Source: Tubulanus polymorphus (lineage: Eukaryota; Nemertea; Palaeonemertea; Tubulaniformes; Tubulanidae). From it: a DNA stretch of 64,000 bases. The notes below the pieces were generated by a model. It did not search any database, was not told the DNA's origin, and worked only from the letters and a program-made list of their open reading frames with translations. This document shows, one piece after another, positions 10,902 through 22,899 of the stretch. Made by a program: the position numbers and the translations under genes. Location: the NCBI RefSeq assembly GCF_964204645.1, contig NC_134036.1, positions 2,480,001-2,544,000 of the forward strand, read 5' to 3'. How positions within the stretch are numbered: position 1 is the first letter of the stretch; the number at the start of each line of letters is the position of its first letter.

Positions 10902-11192
10902 GAGTAGTGTGACTTAGTGGTAGAGTGCTCGCCCCCCAATCGGGAGGTTGTGTGTTCGAACCCCGGCTGTGCTGTAGTGTCCTTAGGCAAGGCATTAATT
11001 CACAATTGCTACTGGCTGACGACGCCTAGATCGCTCTGCAGCCTATCGGTGTTGCATCTCCCCAGGGAGAGTAAGAATGTACTGGATTGGTAACAGAAGC
11101 TGGGTAATAATTGAGTGACAGCGCTTTGAGCATTCATTGGAAAGGCGCCATATAAGCACTAATTATTATCATTATTATTATTATTATTATTA
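10902..11192 (+). mobile_element. tRNA-derived SINE
   Basis: The head is tRNA-like, with an A-box-like TAGTGGTAGAGTGCTCG and a B-box TGTTCGAACCCC. A ~150-base body follows. The 3' end, GCGCTTTGAGCATTCATTGG and then AAAGGCGCCATATAAGCAC, is the tail motif shared by many metazoan SINEs. The element closes with an ATT-rich tail (~11164-11192). This is the standard layout of a pol III-transcribed retroposon that borrows LINE machinery. Confidence 0.9.
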
Positions 11193-12179
11193 ATACAGTT
11201 CGTTGTTAATCCATTTTCTCCTAAGTGCTGGGAAAGCAGTATAAAAAGTCAATGGCACAATAACCAATACATCGAAATGCCCTCCTAACTCTAACTGTTT
11301 ATTGGGCGCAGAATGATCCTTCTGCTAACAAAGAAGAGATTGTAATTTTAGCACTAAAGTTTGTTGGCACAGATGCCTTCCACCATTTTACCCAATAATC
11401 TCTCTAAGTCTCGCCTAGAATCTACTCGTGAGTGTTCAGGACATTTTTAATTGAAGAAGATTTGAATTTTTTGTTTATTATCGTAATGCAAATGGGGAAA
11501 AATGACCAAAGATGATCAAGAAGTAATGGGTCCTTTGGTGGTGCATCCTCCCCTCCAGTAGTCAGTAACCAGTATGTGGTTTAGTTTCACGATCGGATAT
11601 TTTCACAAACCACATATATATTCACAAAACATATTGGTATGAGCCCATCCGATTATAAAAAGCTTACCACCAACGATTAGGTAACTATAACTACCACTCC
11701 AGCAATTCCACTGGTATACCCATCATAGTCTCGTGACTCCATCAGACACATTTTAGTTGTTTAGTTTTGTTACATGGTCCTTTATAAGCTTGTCGTCTCA
11801 AATGCTAAAAAACTCAGGCTTTCAAGAAGTTAAGGCCCGTTATAATCTTGCCATAATCTTGCGTTGCGGACACATCTCTAAAGGTGAGCTGTCCCACGAA
11901 GCGACTTCGGTCTCATTAATGGCGTATTGCATCTATATCACGAAAGATGGCGTCTCTGTCGCTGTGAGGCTGGCATGCTTTAGCATCTATTGCCCTGAAT
12001 TAGCGCATTCAAAGTTGAATAATAAAGAATAAACTAAATTGAAACAAATCCTATCGTTTTTCCGTAATGAACCAAAGTTTTGTCAAAATATTCTTGAAAC
12101 CGAGTATAATCATGAATTTAATATTCCAACACTGTAACGTCTTCTAAACCGGGCCGGTAGATGGCACCGCATATTCAAC
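11193..12179. other. Intergenic, PSMB4 upstream region
   Basis: No gene seen. A 91-codon open frame at 11757-12032 lacks protein-like features. The last ~60 bases before 12180 are GC-richer and probably hold the PSMB4 start region; the start codon sits in ACATGGCGGC, a YY1-like context common at housekeeping genes. Confidence 0.5.
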
Positions 12180-15100
12180 ATGGCGGCTTTAGGCGATGTT
12201 GGTGCTTTTTGGCGAAATGGACCGCGTCCGGGCCAATTTTACAACTTTCCCGGCAATGAATCAACCTACGATCATCAACCAGCCAGACACACGATGTAAG
12301 TTAACGATTCAAACCGATTTTATCGTTTTCTGTCGAGTATTTCATCGTCAATTCGACGTTAACCGAGTGTGACTTGCAAAAAATACGACTGAAAATCTCT
12401 CGATTCGGGTCTTTTCATTCAGAATTTCGACCCTCCGTGTCAAGGCCTAGTGATTCAATCAATGTCGATAGATCTATCAAACCGAGATTTCGAATCTAAG
12501 ACCGATATTTAACCGATAATTTCAAGGATAGGGTATTGAAATCGCGATTTTATGTTTTCATATGCTCACTTCACCAAATTCAATTCAATAATCCAATAAA
12601 GCAAGTATCTTTGAATATGAATGATTTCAATTTTTAAAAAAAAGTAGAAACAAATTACGATCAAAGGCTACAAGTCAATACGCGGTTCCCTATAGGCCTA
12701 TTATCAAGTCTATTGATATAGGCACCACGCTAACTTCAAGGTTCAGATTCTGCAAGTTGAGAATATGAATGCAGATAGGCCTTGCTTTAGATAGGCCTAT
12801 ATATATATATTAGCCTTAAAACCAAAAAGTCTTAAGGCCTTTCTTAGTTTCAATTTCTGGTTTCTCACTCATTAAGAATTTTCACCTACAGGGGTAACAT
12901 CAATGCCTAGACAAAATCTACAGAGACTGGGCCCTGGTATTTTATAATTATTTCCAAAATCGTAATTTCTAAATGTCGGCCTAGACCTAGAGCCCTTAAA
13001 TCCCGTTCGAAAGATCTCATTTTTGGAGAATTAAGTAAATTCGCTGCGACAATATTTAGAACCTGTCCAAAATCGGCATTTGGCTGCGGCAATCAAAAAT
13101 TGCTTCCAACATCCCTGGAAATTAATCTCTCTGTGATCTTTCTCTGTGTTTTACAGGCAGCCTATAATGACCGGCACGTCTGTGTTAGGCGTTAAATTCG
13201 ACGGTGGTGTGATGCTCGCTGCCGACATGCTCGGTTCGTACGGATCTCTCGCCCGTTATCGCGACCTTCCGCGCATCGTCAAGGTCAACGATAAAACTCT
13301 GGTCGGCGCGTCGGGCGATTACGCAGATTTTCAATTCCTCACGCAAACGATCGAACAACAAGTGTAAGTATCGACTAGCACGCCCTCTAGTGAACGAATC
13401 TCCCATTTTCTTTCATAAATCCCCGGATGATATCATTAAAATTGATGCGGGGATAAAGAAACTTCCAGAAACTATGACATAACTCCCCGAATGATATCAA
13501 ATTGAAGCAGCGATGTTGACCCTCCTAGAAAAGATGGATGTCTTTATAAATCCCCCTATGACATCATCAAATTGATACGGCGATATATGAAACACTTCAA
13601 GAAAAGACGTAAAACATGAACGGATTAGAAAATTTATCAGATTTTTTTGGGATGGCCTTCGTTCAAAAATATTTTTATGAAATTGAATGTCATAGAGAAT
13701 TTATGGTTGCAGCGATCCGTCTTGAAGGGTTGATCGATTATCACTAAATCAATTTGATGACGTCGTGGATAAATTTATGGTAGAATTCATGAATTTTCAA
13801 GACCTTATCTTTTTCTGAATAATATACGTGTTTGTATTATTGTTTTCAGTATAGCGGAGCAGTGTCTGGACGACGGTTTCGGATATTCACCTAAATCGTT
13901 ACATTCGTGGGTTACCAGGGTGATGTACAACAGACGAACGAATTTCAATCCGTTGTGGAATACGTACATCGTCGCTGGACTGCAGGACGATCAACCGTAA
14001 GTTTGAGAATTAGAAATTTGGATTCTTTAACCCTTTCAGTGCGTCTACACCGCAGTGCGGTGTATAAATCAGTGATAGATTTTGCTAGTACACCGCATTG
14101 CGGTGTATTGATTCAATTAGTAATTAGAAATTATCTCTCTTGAAAAATGGCAGCACCTGTCAAACATAGTGAAATACTAGTAACTAACAATACACCGCAC
14201 TGCGGTGTAGACGCACTATAGTGGTATTCCCGTTATTCAACACACTTGGGTGGAATTTTTTAAAATTTTCAAATCATCTTTGGCACTATAGGGTATTAAT
14301 TAGTCAGCACTGAAAGGGTTAAACTATGTTTCCACTGTACCTTGGCAACCAGTTTGAAATTAGATTATTTCCAACGTTTCCACTGTTGTATCAAATATTG
14401 ACCAACATATGTGGAACCAGTTCCTCAGTGTTTTTGAAATTTACAAGCCACAGGTCCCTTTGAAAAAACAGGAGGGTCCCATAATATGTCACAGTCCCTG
14501 AAACAAAAGCTGGTTTAAAGAAAAACAGGCAGGGCCAGGTGCGGATCCAAGACAAAATTTTAGGGGTAGCACAAAATCAAAAGGGCATGCAATATTTTAA
14601 AAGCGCACTATCCCCTTCAGATGCAATTTCCAAGCACTTGGGATTCTTTCCACCCAATAAAAATATAGTAATAATTTTCTGGGGCACTTAGAAAATCTGA
14701 GGGTAGCACATGCCCTGTGTGCTACCCTAGATCCGCACATGGGGTCCTTTGCAAACAACAGACGGGTCTGGGACCTGGCTCTCATTGAAAACACTGGTTC
14801 CTGATGTCTTTTCAATGACTTTCCATGAAAGCTCGAGTCTAATTTTGCGATGTTGAATTTTATTTCAGATATTTAGGTTACGTTGATAAAATTGGTGTAG
14901 CGTTCCAAGCAGACCTCGTGGCTACTGGTTACGGCGCCTATATCGCCCTGGTAAGTGAGCACTGCAGTCCGTGTACATGTACTCAGAAAATCTAAATCCT
15001 GTTAAATGGTGGTATAAGTTATATCGTATTAGATGATATTATTTAGCCAGCTTGACTGTATTTCAGTTTAGTTGCTATTTTTGAGTCCCAGTTCAATTTA

Positions 15101-17220
15101 CTACTATTTGTATTAATCGCCATTTGGAGAGTCCTGAACAGCTACGGCATCTTAAAGCCAGTTTCGACCTACGTATTTTGCGTTGCTGCATCATCGCCTA
15201 ATTGCTCATTTCTCGGTATTTCAGCCATTGTTGCGTGAGAGAGTCGACGCTAAGCAATCGAAGAGTTTAACTCGAGAAGAAGCTCGCGAAATGTTGGACG
15301 AATGTATGAAAATATTGTGGTACCGAGACGCGCGATCTTTCAATAAGGTACAAGAGCGGAAATTCTGATATCCACAACGGAATTGTTTAAGTCCGGTTAA
15401 TGTAAAGTGTCCCGGGGTAAACCAGTAGATGTTTCACTTATAAATACCAATAGCAACAATGAACTTTTAATTGTCACTTTGTCAACTTTCCACTGATTAA
15501 CTATAACCAACTTTTGAGCAACTGCAGTGATCCTAGACTTCCAAATTTCAACAGATGGACCAGTTACCCAAGTTAGTTAGAATATCAAACCATCAAATAA
15601 ATGCTACAATCGTACCATGCCATTATTCACTTATAATTGTCACTATGTCAACTATCGACTGGTTAACTCTAACCAACTTTTGAGTAACTGCAGCCCCAGA
15701 TATCTACCATAGTAACAATGAAGTTTCCATTGTCACTATATCAACTATCCACTGGTTAACTCTAACCAACTTTAGAGCAACTGCAGCCCCAGATTATTCG
15801 CCACTGCTGCAATTATAACAATGAACTTGCATCTTTTGATTTGTATATAGTCAACGTTTATCTTATTATCTGTTCACCACATTTGAGTGTGGTTATTGTA
15901 CTATTATGAACTTAATTTTTGTAATCTGGAATCCTTAATTTTGGCGAATTATTCCATGGTTGACTCTAAACATTTCATTAATATTTTCAGTATCTCATCG
16001 GAACTTGCACAAAAGATGGCGTGACGATCGACGGGCCAAACGTTGCCAAGACGAACTGGGAAATCGCTAAACTTGTCAAGTAAGTATCTCAATTGTTGCA
16101 AATTTATGTTGTTTTAATGGTATGTTGAAGATTGTAAATCGTAGGTTGTAACTTGTAAATGGTGTGATATTTGTCCTAGCAAGTTTGTGATCAGTGTTTT
16201 TAAGTATTTCGGAAAAATTTTGGATTTGAAATTTTCAGGGACGATTGTGCCGATGACGCTTGATCGGTAATTTGAATAATATACAAGAATAAAAATAGTT
16301 TACCCCCAAAAAGCACATTATATCCAATAGATGTTAGTTTTTAGATGATGAAGCTTAGAGAAATTCCTGGCCTGCGGATGATAAATGGTGTCACCATACT
16401 ACAAATAATATGAATATATTACCTCTGAATATTTTTGGAAATTAGGGGTAGATTTTAGTATTTAGACAATAATTTATGCAGCTGACAACCTGGTGCCAGT
16501 TGCTCAATGGTTGGTTAAAGATAACCGGTGGATAGATACCATAGTAACTATGAACCTTCAATGGTCACAATGTCAACTATCCACTGGTTTACTCTAACCA
16601 ACATTTCAGCAACCGACCCCTGATGTCTGAACACACTCAGATGATCACCATTTGAATGGCGAAGTCTGGAGCTGGTTTCACAAGCATAATTAACTTTAAT
16701 TATAATTAGGACCTAAATCATGATTAAATTTCTTTAATTATGATTAGTGATTTAATCACAATTCATGGTTAATTAAGTTTTGTGAAACCGGCCCCTGGGG
16801 TATTGCCACAGGAGGTGGCGTCGCCTGGAAGAACATGTTTTGGGGAAATGGTGAATGTCTGGGTAACGTCTGAGATGTATGGCCGACAGATAGCTGGTTG
16901 ATAGCTGCAATAGAAGGTGTTTTGTATTGCTATGTTAGACCGTTGCTTGTAATGACAGGTTCATATAATATCCGATTTTAGGTTAGCAGTGGATCAGACT
17001 AAAATAGTTAGTTTGGTTATTGGTTAAAATTAGACTCCATACTTCATTGGATTTTGAGAACTTGAGCATTGAGTCAATAAAACCCACCCAGTGTAGAAGA
17101 ACTGGGTCCAGAGCCAAATATTTGACCCACATAATTGTATATCAGAATCCAGAGTCAAATAAAACCCACTAATGCAATATAAGTTGTAATATGTTTTTAT
17201 TTTTCAGGGGTTACGAATGA
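12180..17220 (+). CDS. PSMB4: 20S proteasome subunit beta type-4
   Basis: Seven exons, 12180-12295, 13157-13363, 13850-13996, 14869-14950, 15225-15347, 15991-16079 and 17208-17220, join in phase to 258 residues (human PSMB4 has 264). Diagnostic stretches are [83 protein letters not shown] and [10 protein letters not shown]. The C-terminus KGYE comes from a 13-base last exon; human ends in a similar GFE. This beta-ring subunit lacks the catalytic N-terminal Thr of beta1, 2 and 5 and is structural in the 20S core. The introns carry many small transposons (13410-13615, 14031-14318, 15391-15788, 16493-16620, 16678-16796), which do not disturb the splice sites. Confidence 0.97.
13410..13615. repeat. 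Family G ~75-bp repeat, three degenerate units (PSMB4 intron 2)
   Basis: Three units on the pattern TAAATCCCCxxATGAxATCAT, then CAAATTGATxCGGxGAT, then a TCxAGAAAAGA block. The same unit is found at 44480-44760 and 45860-46170 in METTL24-like introns and as single copies near 56785 and 60541. Here the central palindrome has drifted from TGACGTCA to TGATATCA or TGACATCA. Confidence 0.75.
14031..14318. mobile_element. piggyBac-like MITE with TTAA target duplication (family D)
   Basis: A 288-base element in PSMB4 intron 3, bounded by TTAA on both sides (14027-14030, 14319-14322). Terminal inverted repeats are CCCTTTCAGTGC and GCACTGAAAGGG. Subterminal palindromes ACACCGCAxTGCGGTGT occur near both ends and once internally. 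The TTAA target and CCC...GGG termini are the hallmarks of piggyBac-type transposition. There is no transposase, so it is non-autonomous. Confidence 0.9.
15391..15788. repeat. Cluster of family A units, head-to-tail (PSMB4 intron 5)
   Basis: At least three diverged family A units or right halves, each ending in a variant of AACCAACTTTTGAGCAACTGCAG (near 15522, 15691 and 15786). They are arranged head to tail rather than as single palindromes. Confidence 0.8.
16493..16620. mobile_element. Family A foldback element (PSMB4 intron 6)
   Basis: A full-length unit: left arm GTGCCAGTTGCTCAATGGTTGG and, inverted, right arm CCAACATTTCAGCAACCGAC. The internal TACCATAGTAACTATGAA block matches the other copies. 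Confidence 0.85.
16678..16796. mobile_element. Family F-type AT-rich foldback element (PSMB4 intron 6)
   Basis: Terminal inverted repeats GCTGGTTTCACAA and TTGTGAAACCGGC enclose nested AT-rich inverted repeats (TTAATTATxATTA type). Related GGGCC-ended foldbacks lie at 38957-39062, 47108-47219 and 60670-60780. Confidence 0.75.
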
Positions 17221-17434
17221 GAAGTACATCATTTGTAGAGACCTAAGAAAAGTTTATCACCAGACCAGGGATTTTCTACCACGGCACCAGTTGACACGAG
17301 TCTACGCTCAACGAAACATGAAAAAAAAGAAAACATTTAGTAATATCAACCATTCATTCTCTCGATTGTGGTGGAAAATCTTGTCGTTCTGGTTTCACAT
17401 TATGTAAATTAATTAAAATTATCAAAAAACGATA

Positions 17435-17440
17435 AATAAA
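17435..17440 (+). terminator. Probable PSMB4 polyadenylation signal
   Basis: AATAAA about 215 bases after the PSMB4 stop codon. A second AATAAA follows at 17451-17456. Confidence 0.55.
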
Positions 17441-17456
17441 AATATGTGAAAATAAA

Positions 17457-19892
17457 TGATTCATCATTTTTTTGTACAGAAAAAGAACAGTTTGTATTCG
17501 CTTTGTCTAATTGCTTCGTCTTTCCTCCGAAAGAGGATCCGATTCTGTATTTTGAAGAGTCGATGGAAACTGCTGGATTTCTACAAGCTCTTTTTACCCT
17601 ATCTTTTTCCATTTTAACTTATGACCCCTTTTCTACGCTGAGGACGCTAGGGGCTGCATAGTACTGAGTGCCTCAAATCGGCGCCACTTTCCAGGACTGG
17701 TCGAACCCTTTTCCTGTGCTTTATTTATCTTAACACGGACTCTGATGCTTTTAGAAGCTTTCGGAATCGGTCTACTTATTACTCGCCAACTCCCGATAGA
17801 TGGCTCTGTGTGTGTCGGTCACTACCAAACTGAATAACTGGCCCATCGATCGAGGATAAGCGATTGGTTAAAAACAACAACTGTACCATACACTTTAAAA
17901 CCACTATAGGAACTGACCTTTTTTGAAGATCCTCTTGCGTTATTGACTCTGGGCTTCAGTGTGCCAACCGTGGCCCTTCCGTGGATGACTCCAGCAACTG
18001 GACCACGGTCAGTATCTGGCTTGTGTTGAGCCAGGTAATAATAATGATGATTTATTCAGCCTAAAATCCATATGAAATATACTCATTGGTTTACATCATA
18101 CATAAGCCAGAGAACAAGGAAAACTATAACAAGGTCAATTAAATGCTTTGACGAACAAATGGGTTTTGAGCTTAGATTTAAAAACATTGATTCAAAAAGC
18201 GGCCATCGACAATAAGGTTTATAGTCTTGAAACCAGTAACCTAAACGACTTAAAGCAAGATTTACAAAGAAAAGACAAGAGGACAGCAAAACCCGATATT
18301 ATCAGACTAATACCAGTAGAGATTTTAAAGTTGGCGCGCTTGCTGCCGTTGCAGTGTCGCATGAGACTCGGTTATCAGAGCGTCGTCTGTCAATGTCATC
18401 GTGCGCGATAGTGCTGTAGGACGTCGCGACGCGTTACAGAAATCGGAGAAACACAGCATAGTAAAACTGGGTGAGTAAAACTGTGGGTAAGTTTGACGTT
18501 GGGCTGGCATCATAGATAAGTGGCTTAAGAAGATAATTCGATTGGAGAAAAACTCATAATTACGAAGATACGTTAATTAACGGAGTAGTGAGGCAGACGT
18601 TTCGATTCAATTCCATCCTGAGTCGCCATGTCGACCTTCTCGTACATGTGTTTTCCATCATGGGATTTTCATCAAGTTTGACGTGTTTGACGAAATCGAT
18701 GCTTACTTCATTCAATTCACCATTTCCTCACACACGGAGGACACCTCTGTCTCTCTGGAGAAGGGAATTAGGCTACTGTGAGCAGGTCGTATCTAGCATT
18801 CGAAAGTGTGGGGGGGGGGGGCATTGAAACCTGAAAAAGGGCAGTTCAATAGGTAAAAACATTGATATTTGGGAAAAGGGCACTTTTGCAAAATTCCTGG
18901 GAGGCTACCCCTTGCTAAATACATCCCTGGTGTGGTCTAGTAAAGAAGTTGAAAAGGGTGATTTTGGGTATCCTGAACAAAAGGATCAAAATTCTTCGGA
19001 AATGGGCTAAACTTCTCTGAATTCACAGCATGAATTGATTGCGTGTTTCAAAGATTTGAATTCATCCAATTTAGAAAAATCACGAGGCCTTAGAAACTTA
19101 AAAAGCTATTCACAAAACAAGGGAAGCCTGATCCATACTTGACATGCTGCCCCGGATGGCCCACTAGGCGATCGGCCTTCAAACTCTGAGATCTGGCAGC
19201 CATTACGCCTGGCGTTTGGGCAAACTCTTAAAAAATCATGACCGCGCATTTATTCAATTCATGATTACGATCAGGCCTATAGACATATGTATGTAACTGT
19301 ACATGAAGGTCAAACAACAGAAAGGGTCAATATTGATAAGGAAGTTGAAATATGTTTATCCCCATATCAGTCTAATACGTACGGAGAGTAGGGCCTTATT
19401 AATGTAGCGTTCCAGTCATGTAGGTCTCACTTGAAATATTGAGGGTAGTAATGTTTGTGCCGATAAAAAACTTGTTTGATTCGTGTCTTCTTTTCAGGTG
19501 CTCAGTAAATAATATAGATTCATGGATTATTAAAGAAAGCGTTGTGTTTTCCACTGACTGGGACTAAGTCGCAGGTCCCCGATTTTTCTGAGGTCAAAGA
19601 ACAGCGAAGGAAGAAAAGAGCACCGTTTCAAGTTCCAGACGTGTCTCTGCTCAAGCTCGCGGTGTTACAGCTGAGGTTGAACACAGCAAAGTCAAGGAAG
19701 AAAGGACGACATCATCAATTCAGAGACGTATCTATGCTCCTCGTGCTCGTGGTGTTTCAAGGAAGAAAGGACCTCAGGGTACACAGACAAGAAGTTCATC
19801 TTTGATCTGTAACCCGCAGGCGTGCAGGAGATCATCCTCTGATTGGCTAAACGCGCGCTAACGGTGACCGCCCGTTACGGCTGGGAGGTTGA
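17457..19892. other. Intergenic, PSMB4 to Rab
   Basis: No gene supported. Open frames at 17446-17661, 18148-18411 and 19542-19805 show no family features. The stretch about 18040-18280 (starting ATGATTTATTCAGCC) looks like the 3' part of a dispersed retroposon but was not proven. A short poly-G run sits near 18809-18820. The last ~100 bases before 19893 are GC-richer and may be the Rab promoter or 5' untranslated region. Confidence 0.5.
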
Positions 19893-22800
19893 ATGGCTTT
19901 TGGAACTAATAATTGCGATGCTTCGTACAAAATACTGATCATAGGAGAAACTGGTGTCGGAAAATCCTCGCTGTTAAAGGCTATAATGGGAGAACAATTC
20001 AGTCCTTCACTGGTACCAACTATAGGTAGGTCTATAAGCCTTGCTCATCATGATAAACTTTTCTTAGGTGTCTATTGCTCCCTCCCACATATTTTGGTTG
20101 TCTACAAAAATCTTTTGTCCGATAGAAAATCTATTATGATAACTTATATAACGGAAGATGAAGTCTTTCATTGTATTTTTTATCTCTATCAATAGGCATC
20201 GATTTGATAAAACCGGTTTTCAACGTCGATGGGGCACGTGTTCAATTGGAAATCTGGGATACGGCCGGACAGGAACGCTTCCGTACGATTACCAGATTAC
20301 AGTACAGAGGAACCAAGGTGCGTAATGAGGGGTTCAATGTATTCCATTAAACAAGTCACATCGAATTTCTGTTAGGTGACAATTCTTTTTTTATGCCACC
20401 TACAAAACTGATGGGGAGGGGGGGGGGGGGTATGTTTTGCGAATCAGTTTCATATTGGTGACAATTTTTGATTCAGCTTTCTGAAAATATGGGCCACCCT
20501 AGTTATTGACTTATGTCAACTTATGTCAAATGTCGCGAAAAGTCATCGCAGAGCACTTGCATTTTTAACTTCTTATCTGGAAATTTCCTGAAACGTATCT
20601 ATTCATGTAAAGAAGTGTTGAATAAAGTGTTATCTCAAATCGATTGTGACGAACGCTTGGAATTTTTGAAAATTGGGAATACCCTTGAAAACAGATAATG
20701 AATAACACATACGGGGTCATCTTCATACATTCAGTTTGTTTTTCGTTAAGATTAGTTTCTTATTGAAAAAACAAAAGTACTTATTTTCTATCGATTAAGT
20801 CAAGATATAAGTACCGATTATATTTCAAACTGAAAATAGGTTTGATCGAAAATTTCAACACCTCGATGGGGACATCTTCATACTTTCCAAAGAATGTCTC
20901 GAGTACATAGAAAGTGATTCTTCCATTTCATAATACTCATTCATTTGCAGGGTATCCTTCTCGTCTATGACGTCACAAGTATGGAGTCCTTTCGCAAGCT
21001 GACTTATTGGCTGGACAGTATAGATAAGGTATAACACCACGAGAATCCTTGATTCTCAAAGACATATTGGTTGATCAGCGCTTTACTTTAATAAGCAAGG
21101 CGTGGTTTTGTTCACTGGTATAAAAGCTAAACAAAAATGGATACCTTGTTTCTCCAAATCGGGAGGGTCATTTTTGTAAACTGCAATAAAATTTGTTATC
21201 AGTTCATTTCTATAACTGCCGGGTCTGATATTGTTAGCTTGATCATGATACTAAAAAAAAGTAATGTGTAAGGTAGATAGGCGGTCGGCCGGGTCAAATT
21301 CTAAGCTGAGCAAAAATGAAAAAAAAGGTATCATTTTTCAGCTTTTACTTTATACACGTGATTATTCAAATGAATTTCATTCCGTTTTAATTTCAAGATA
21401 TTATCGTTTTTAAATTCTTGAAAAATGATTGGGTCTTTCGGGAACTGGATGAGCCAAGAACATTTTCCTTTTTAAGATGGCAGATATATAATGTTTTCTC
21501 CGTTTCACTTTTAAGGAATTAGTTACGGGCCAATCACCACCCATTGTTTTCATTATCGGTAACAAGTCGGATTTGCAGGACCAGAGATGCGTCACAGCCG
21601 AAATGGGATTCAAGGTACTATATTTACTAGCGGATGGGCGATTGATGTCACCTTTAAAACTTAAACTTGTTTTCGGTTACAATCCTCCCTCTGCAGGGAT
21701 TCGAACCTGATGGCATCGCTACACTCAGCAACGGCACGTAACCCTGCCAACCCACAGTATAGACCGAGTACATGACACCATGACGATGGATGTGGCGTCA
21801 ATCACCATCCTAAACCTGACCAGTTATGCCAAATATTCGTTCTAAGCCTGGCAATAGCAGGCTGTGCTCAAAGAGTTTAGATGAGCCGCGAACCTTCGTT
21901 CTCAAATAATAGAAAAGCTTCCTAAAGCAGTTTTCGTATGGTTCAAATTCTTTTACACTTTAAGTTTCTCAGACGGAGCCTATGGTGGGTTCGTCTCCCA
22001 GAGCTGTTAAGGTTGTTGACTCTTTCTCTCTCTCGATCTATTTTTCCCTTCAGCTAAAAGAAGAATATTACGAATACGCGTTCGAGGAAACCAGCGCTAA
22101 AGACAACACGAACGTGGAGGCAACTTTTCAACAACTAGCGACAGCCATGATCGAAACATTCCATGCCAAACTGGTATTTTATGAATTCGTACTTTTTTAT
22201 GCTTCAAACATCCAAACTAAACGAGCAATCTTCAGGAATACGATGCTCAAACGTTAGTTGGAGTTAACCAGTGGATAGTTGACAAAGTGACACTCAAAAA
22301 GTTCATTGTTACCATAGTATTTGTCAGGGGTGGCAGATGCTCAAAAGTTGGTTATAGATAACCAGTGGATAGTTGACATAGTGACTTATTAAAAGTTCAT
22401 TGTTCTTAAAATAGGGATTGTCCCTGTTATTTATTTGGCTGGTAAATTTCGTTTGATTTTTTGATTGAGTGTCCCTTATAGACCCACCACAAATTCCGGG
22501 AGCGAAACAGGGTGTTTGATTGTTACTATGGTATCCGCCGGATATCTTTAACAAACATTTCAGCAACTGCAGCCACCAGAGTCAAAACTGCCCTTAAGTT
22601 GGTAATAAAGATAACTGGCTAAATTAAAGATTGCCACCAGTTCAATCCTATAATTTATTTACGTTACTTGTTTACGTGTTAGATTATTGTGGGAACGAGT
22701 GTGTAATACGTCATCACTTTTTGTCGTTGTTTTCCAGTTGTCCGACATTCGGAATGGCGTGCGGAACAATCGGAACAGAGCTACGACGATCGGAACAGAA

Positions 22801-22899
22801 TCCAGTGCTGAACTTTACAGACGACAGAGCATCAAACTGACAACTAACGACCTTCACCCCACGACGTCCGGTTCATCTTCATCCAGTTGCTGTTCCTAA
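19893..22899 (+). CDS. Rab-family small GTPase (subfamily not assigned)
   Basis: Exons 19893-20025, 20196-20317, 20951-21028, 21516-21614, 22054-22173 and 22738-22899 join in phase to 237 residues. Nucleotide-binding motifs are all present: P-loop GETGVGKSS (18-26), switch I PTIG (42-45), WDTAGQERF (65-73, catalytic Gln70 intact), NKSD (127-130) and ETSAK (156-160). The C-terminus is a Ser-rich tail ending CCS, a Rab-type geranylgeranylation site, so the protein should be membrane-anchored and act in vesicle traffic. Switch I/beta2 ([12 protein letters not shown]) and interswitch residues differ from the common TIGVDFK, and the protein matches no Rab subfamily well by eye; nearest in feel is Rab8/10/13-like. 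It may be an invertebrate-specific Rab. Introns carry family A, B and C elements. Confidence 0.93.
21115..21345. mobile_element. Family B foldback element (Rab intron 3)
   Basis: Left end GGATACCTTGTTTCTCC, right end in inverted form (AAAAAAGGTATCATTTTT). It has the family's internal landmarks: GTAAACTGCAATAAAATTTG, TTCATTTCTATAACTGCCGG, TTGTTAGCTTGATCATGAT and GTAGATAGGCGG. Other copies are at 41320-41612, 43840-44430 (three pieces) and 54612-54823 (reversed). Confidence 0.85.
22240..22575. mobile_element. Family A elements with nested family C insertion (Rab intron 5)
   Basis: Two family A units; the second is split by a 114-base family C element at 22405-22518. Both sides of the insert carry ATTGTT (22399-22404 and 22519-22524), a 6-base target-site duplication. 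With the insert removed, the family A sequence TTCATTGTTACTATGG is restored. Confidence 0.85.
22405..22518. mobile_element. Family C element, nested copy
   Basis: Starts CTTAAAATAGGGATTG and ends ACAGGGTGTTTG, homologous to 115-228 and 2777-2891. It is flanked by ATTGTT direct repeats, which defines the element ends. Confidence 0.8.

Noticed and set aside
10905-10975. A functional tRNA gene
   Set aside because: A and B boxes are present, but there is no proper cloverleaf and the body and 3' tail are those of a SINE.
18148-18411. 87-codon ORF between PSMB4 and Rab
   Set aside because: Lies in sequence resembling the tail of a dispersed retroposon; no complete domain.
21670-21745. Minus-strand tRNA suggested by GGTTCGAATCCCTGC
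   Set aside because: Only the B-box half looks tRNA-like; no acceptor stem or A box pairing could be built, so it is probably a SINE remnant.
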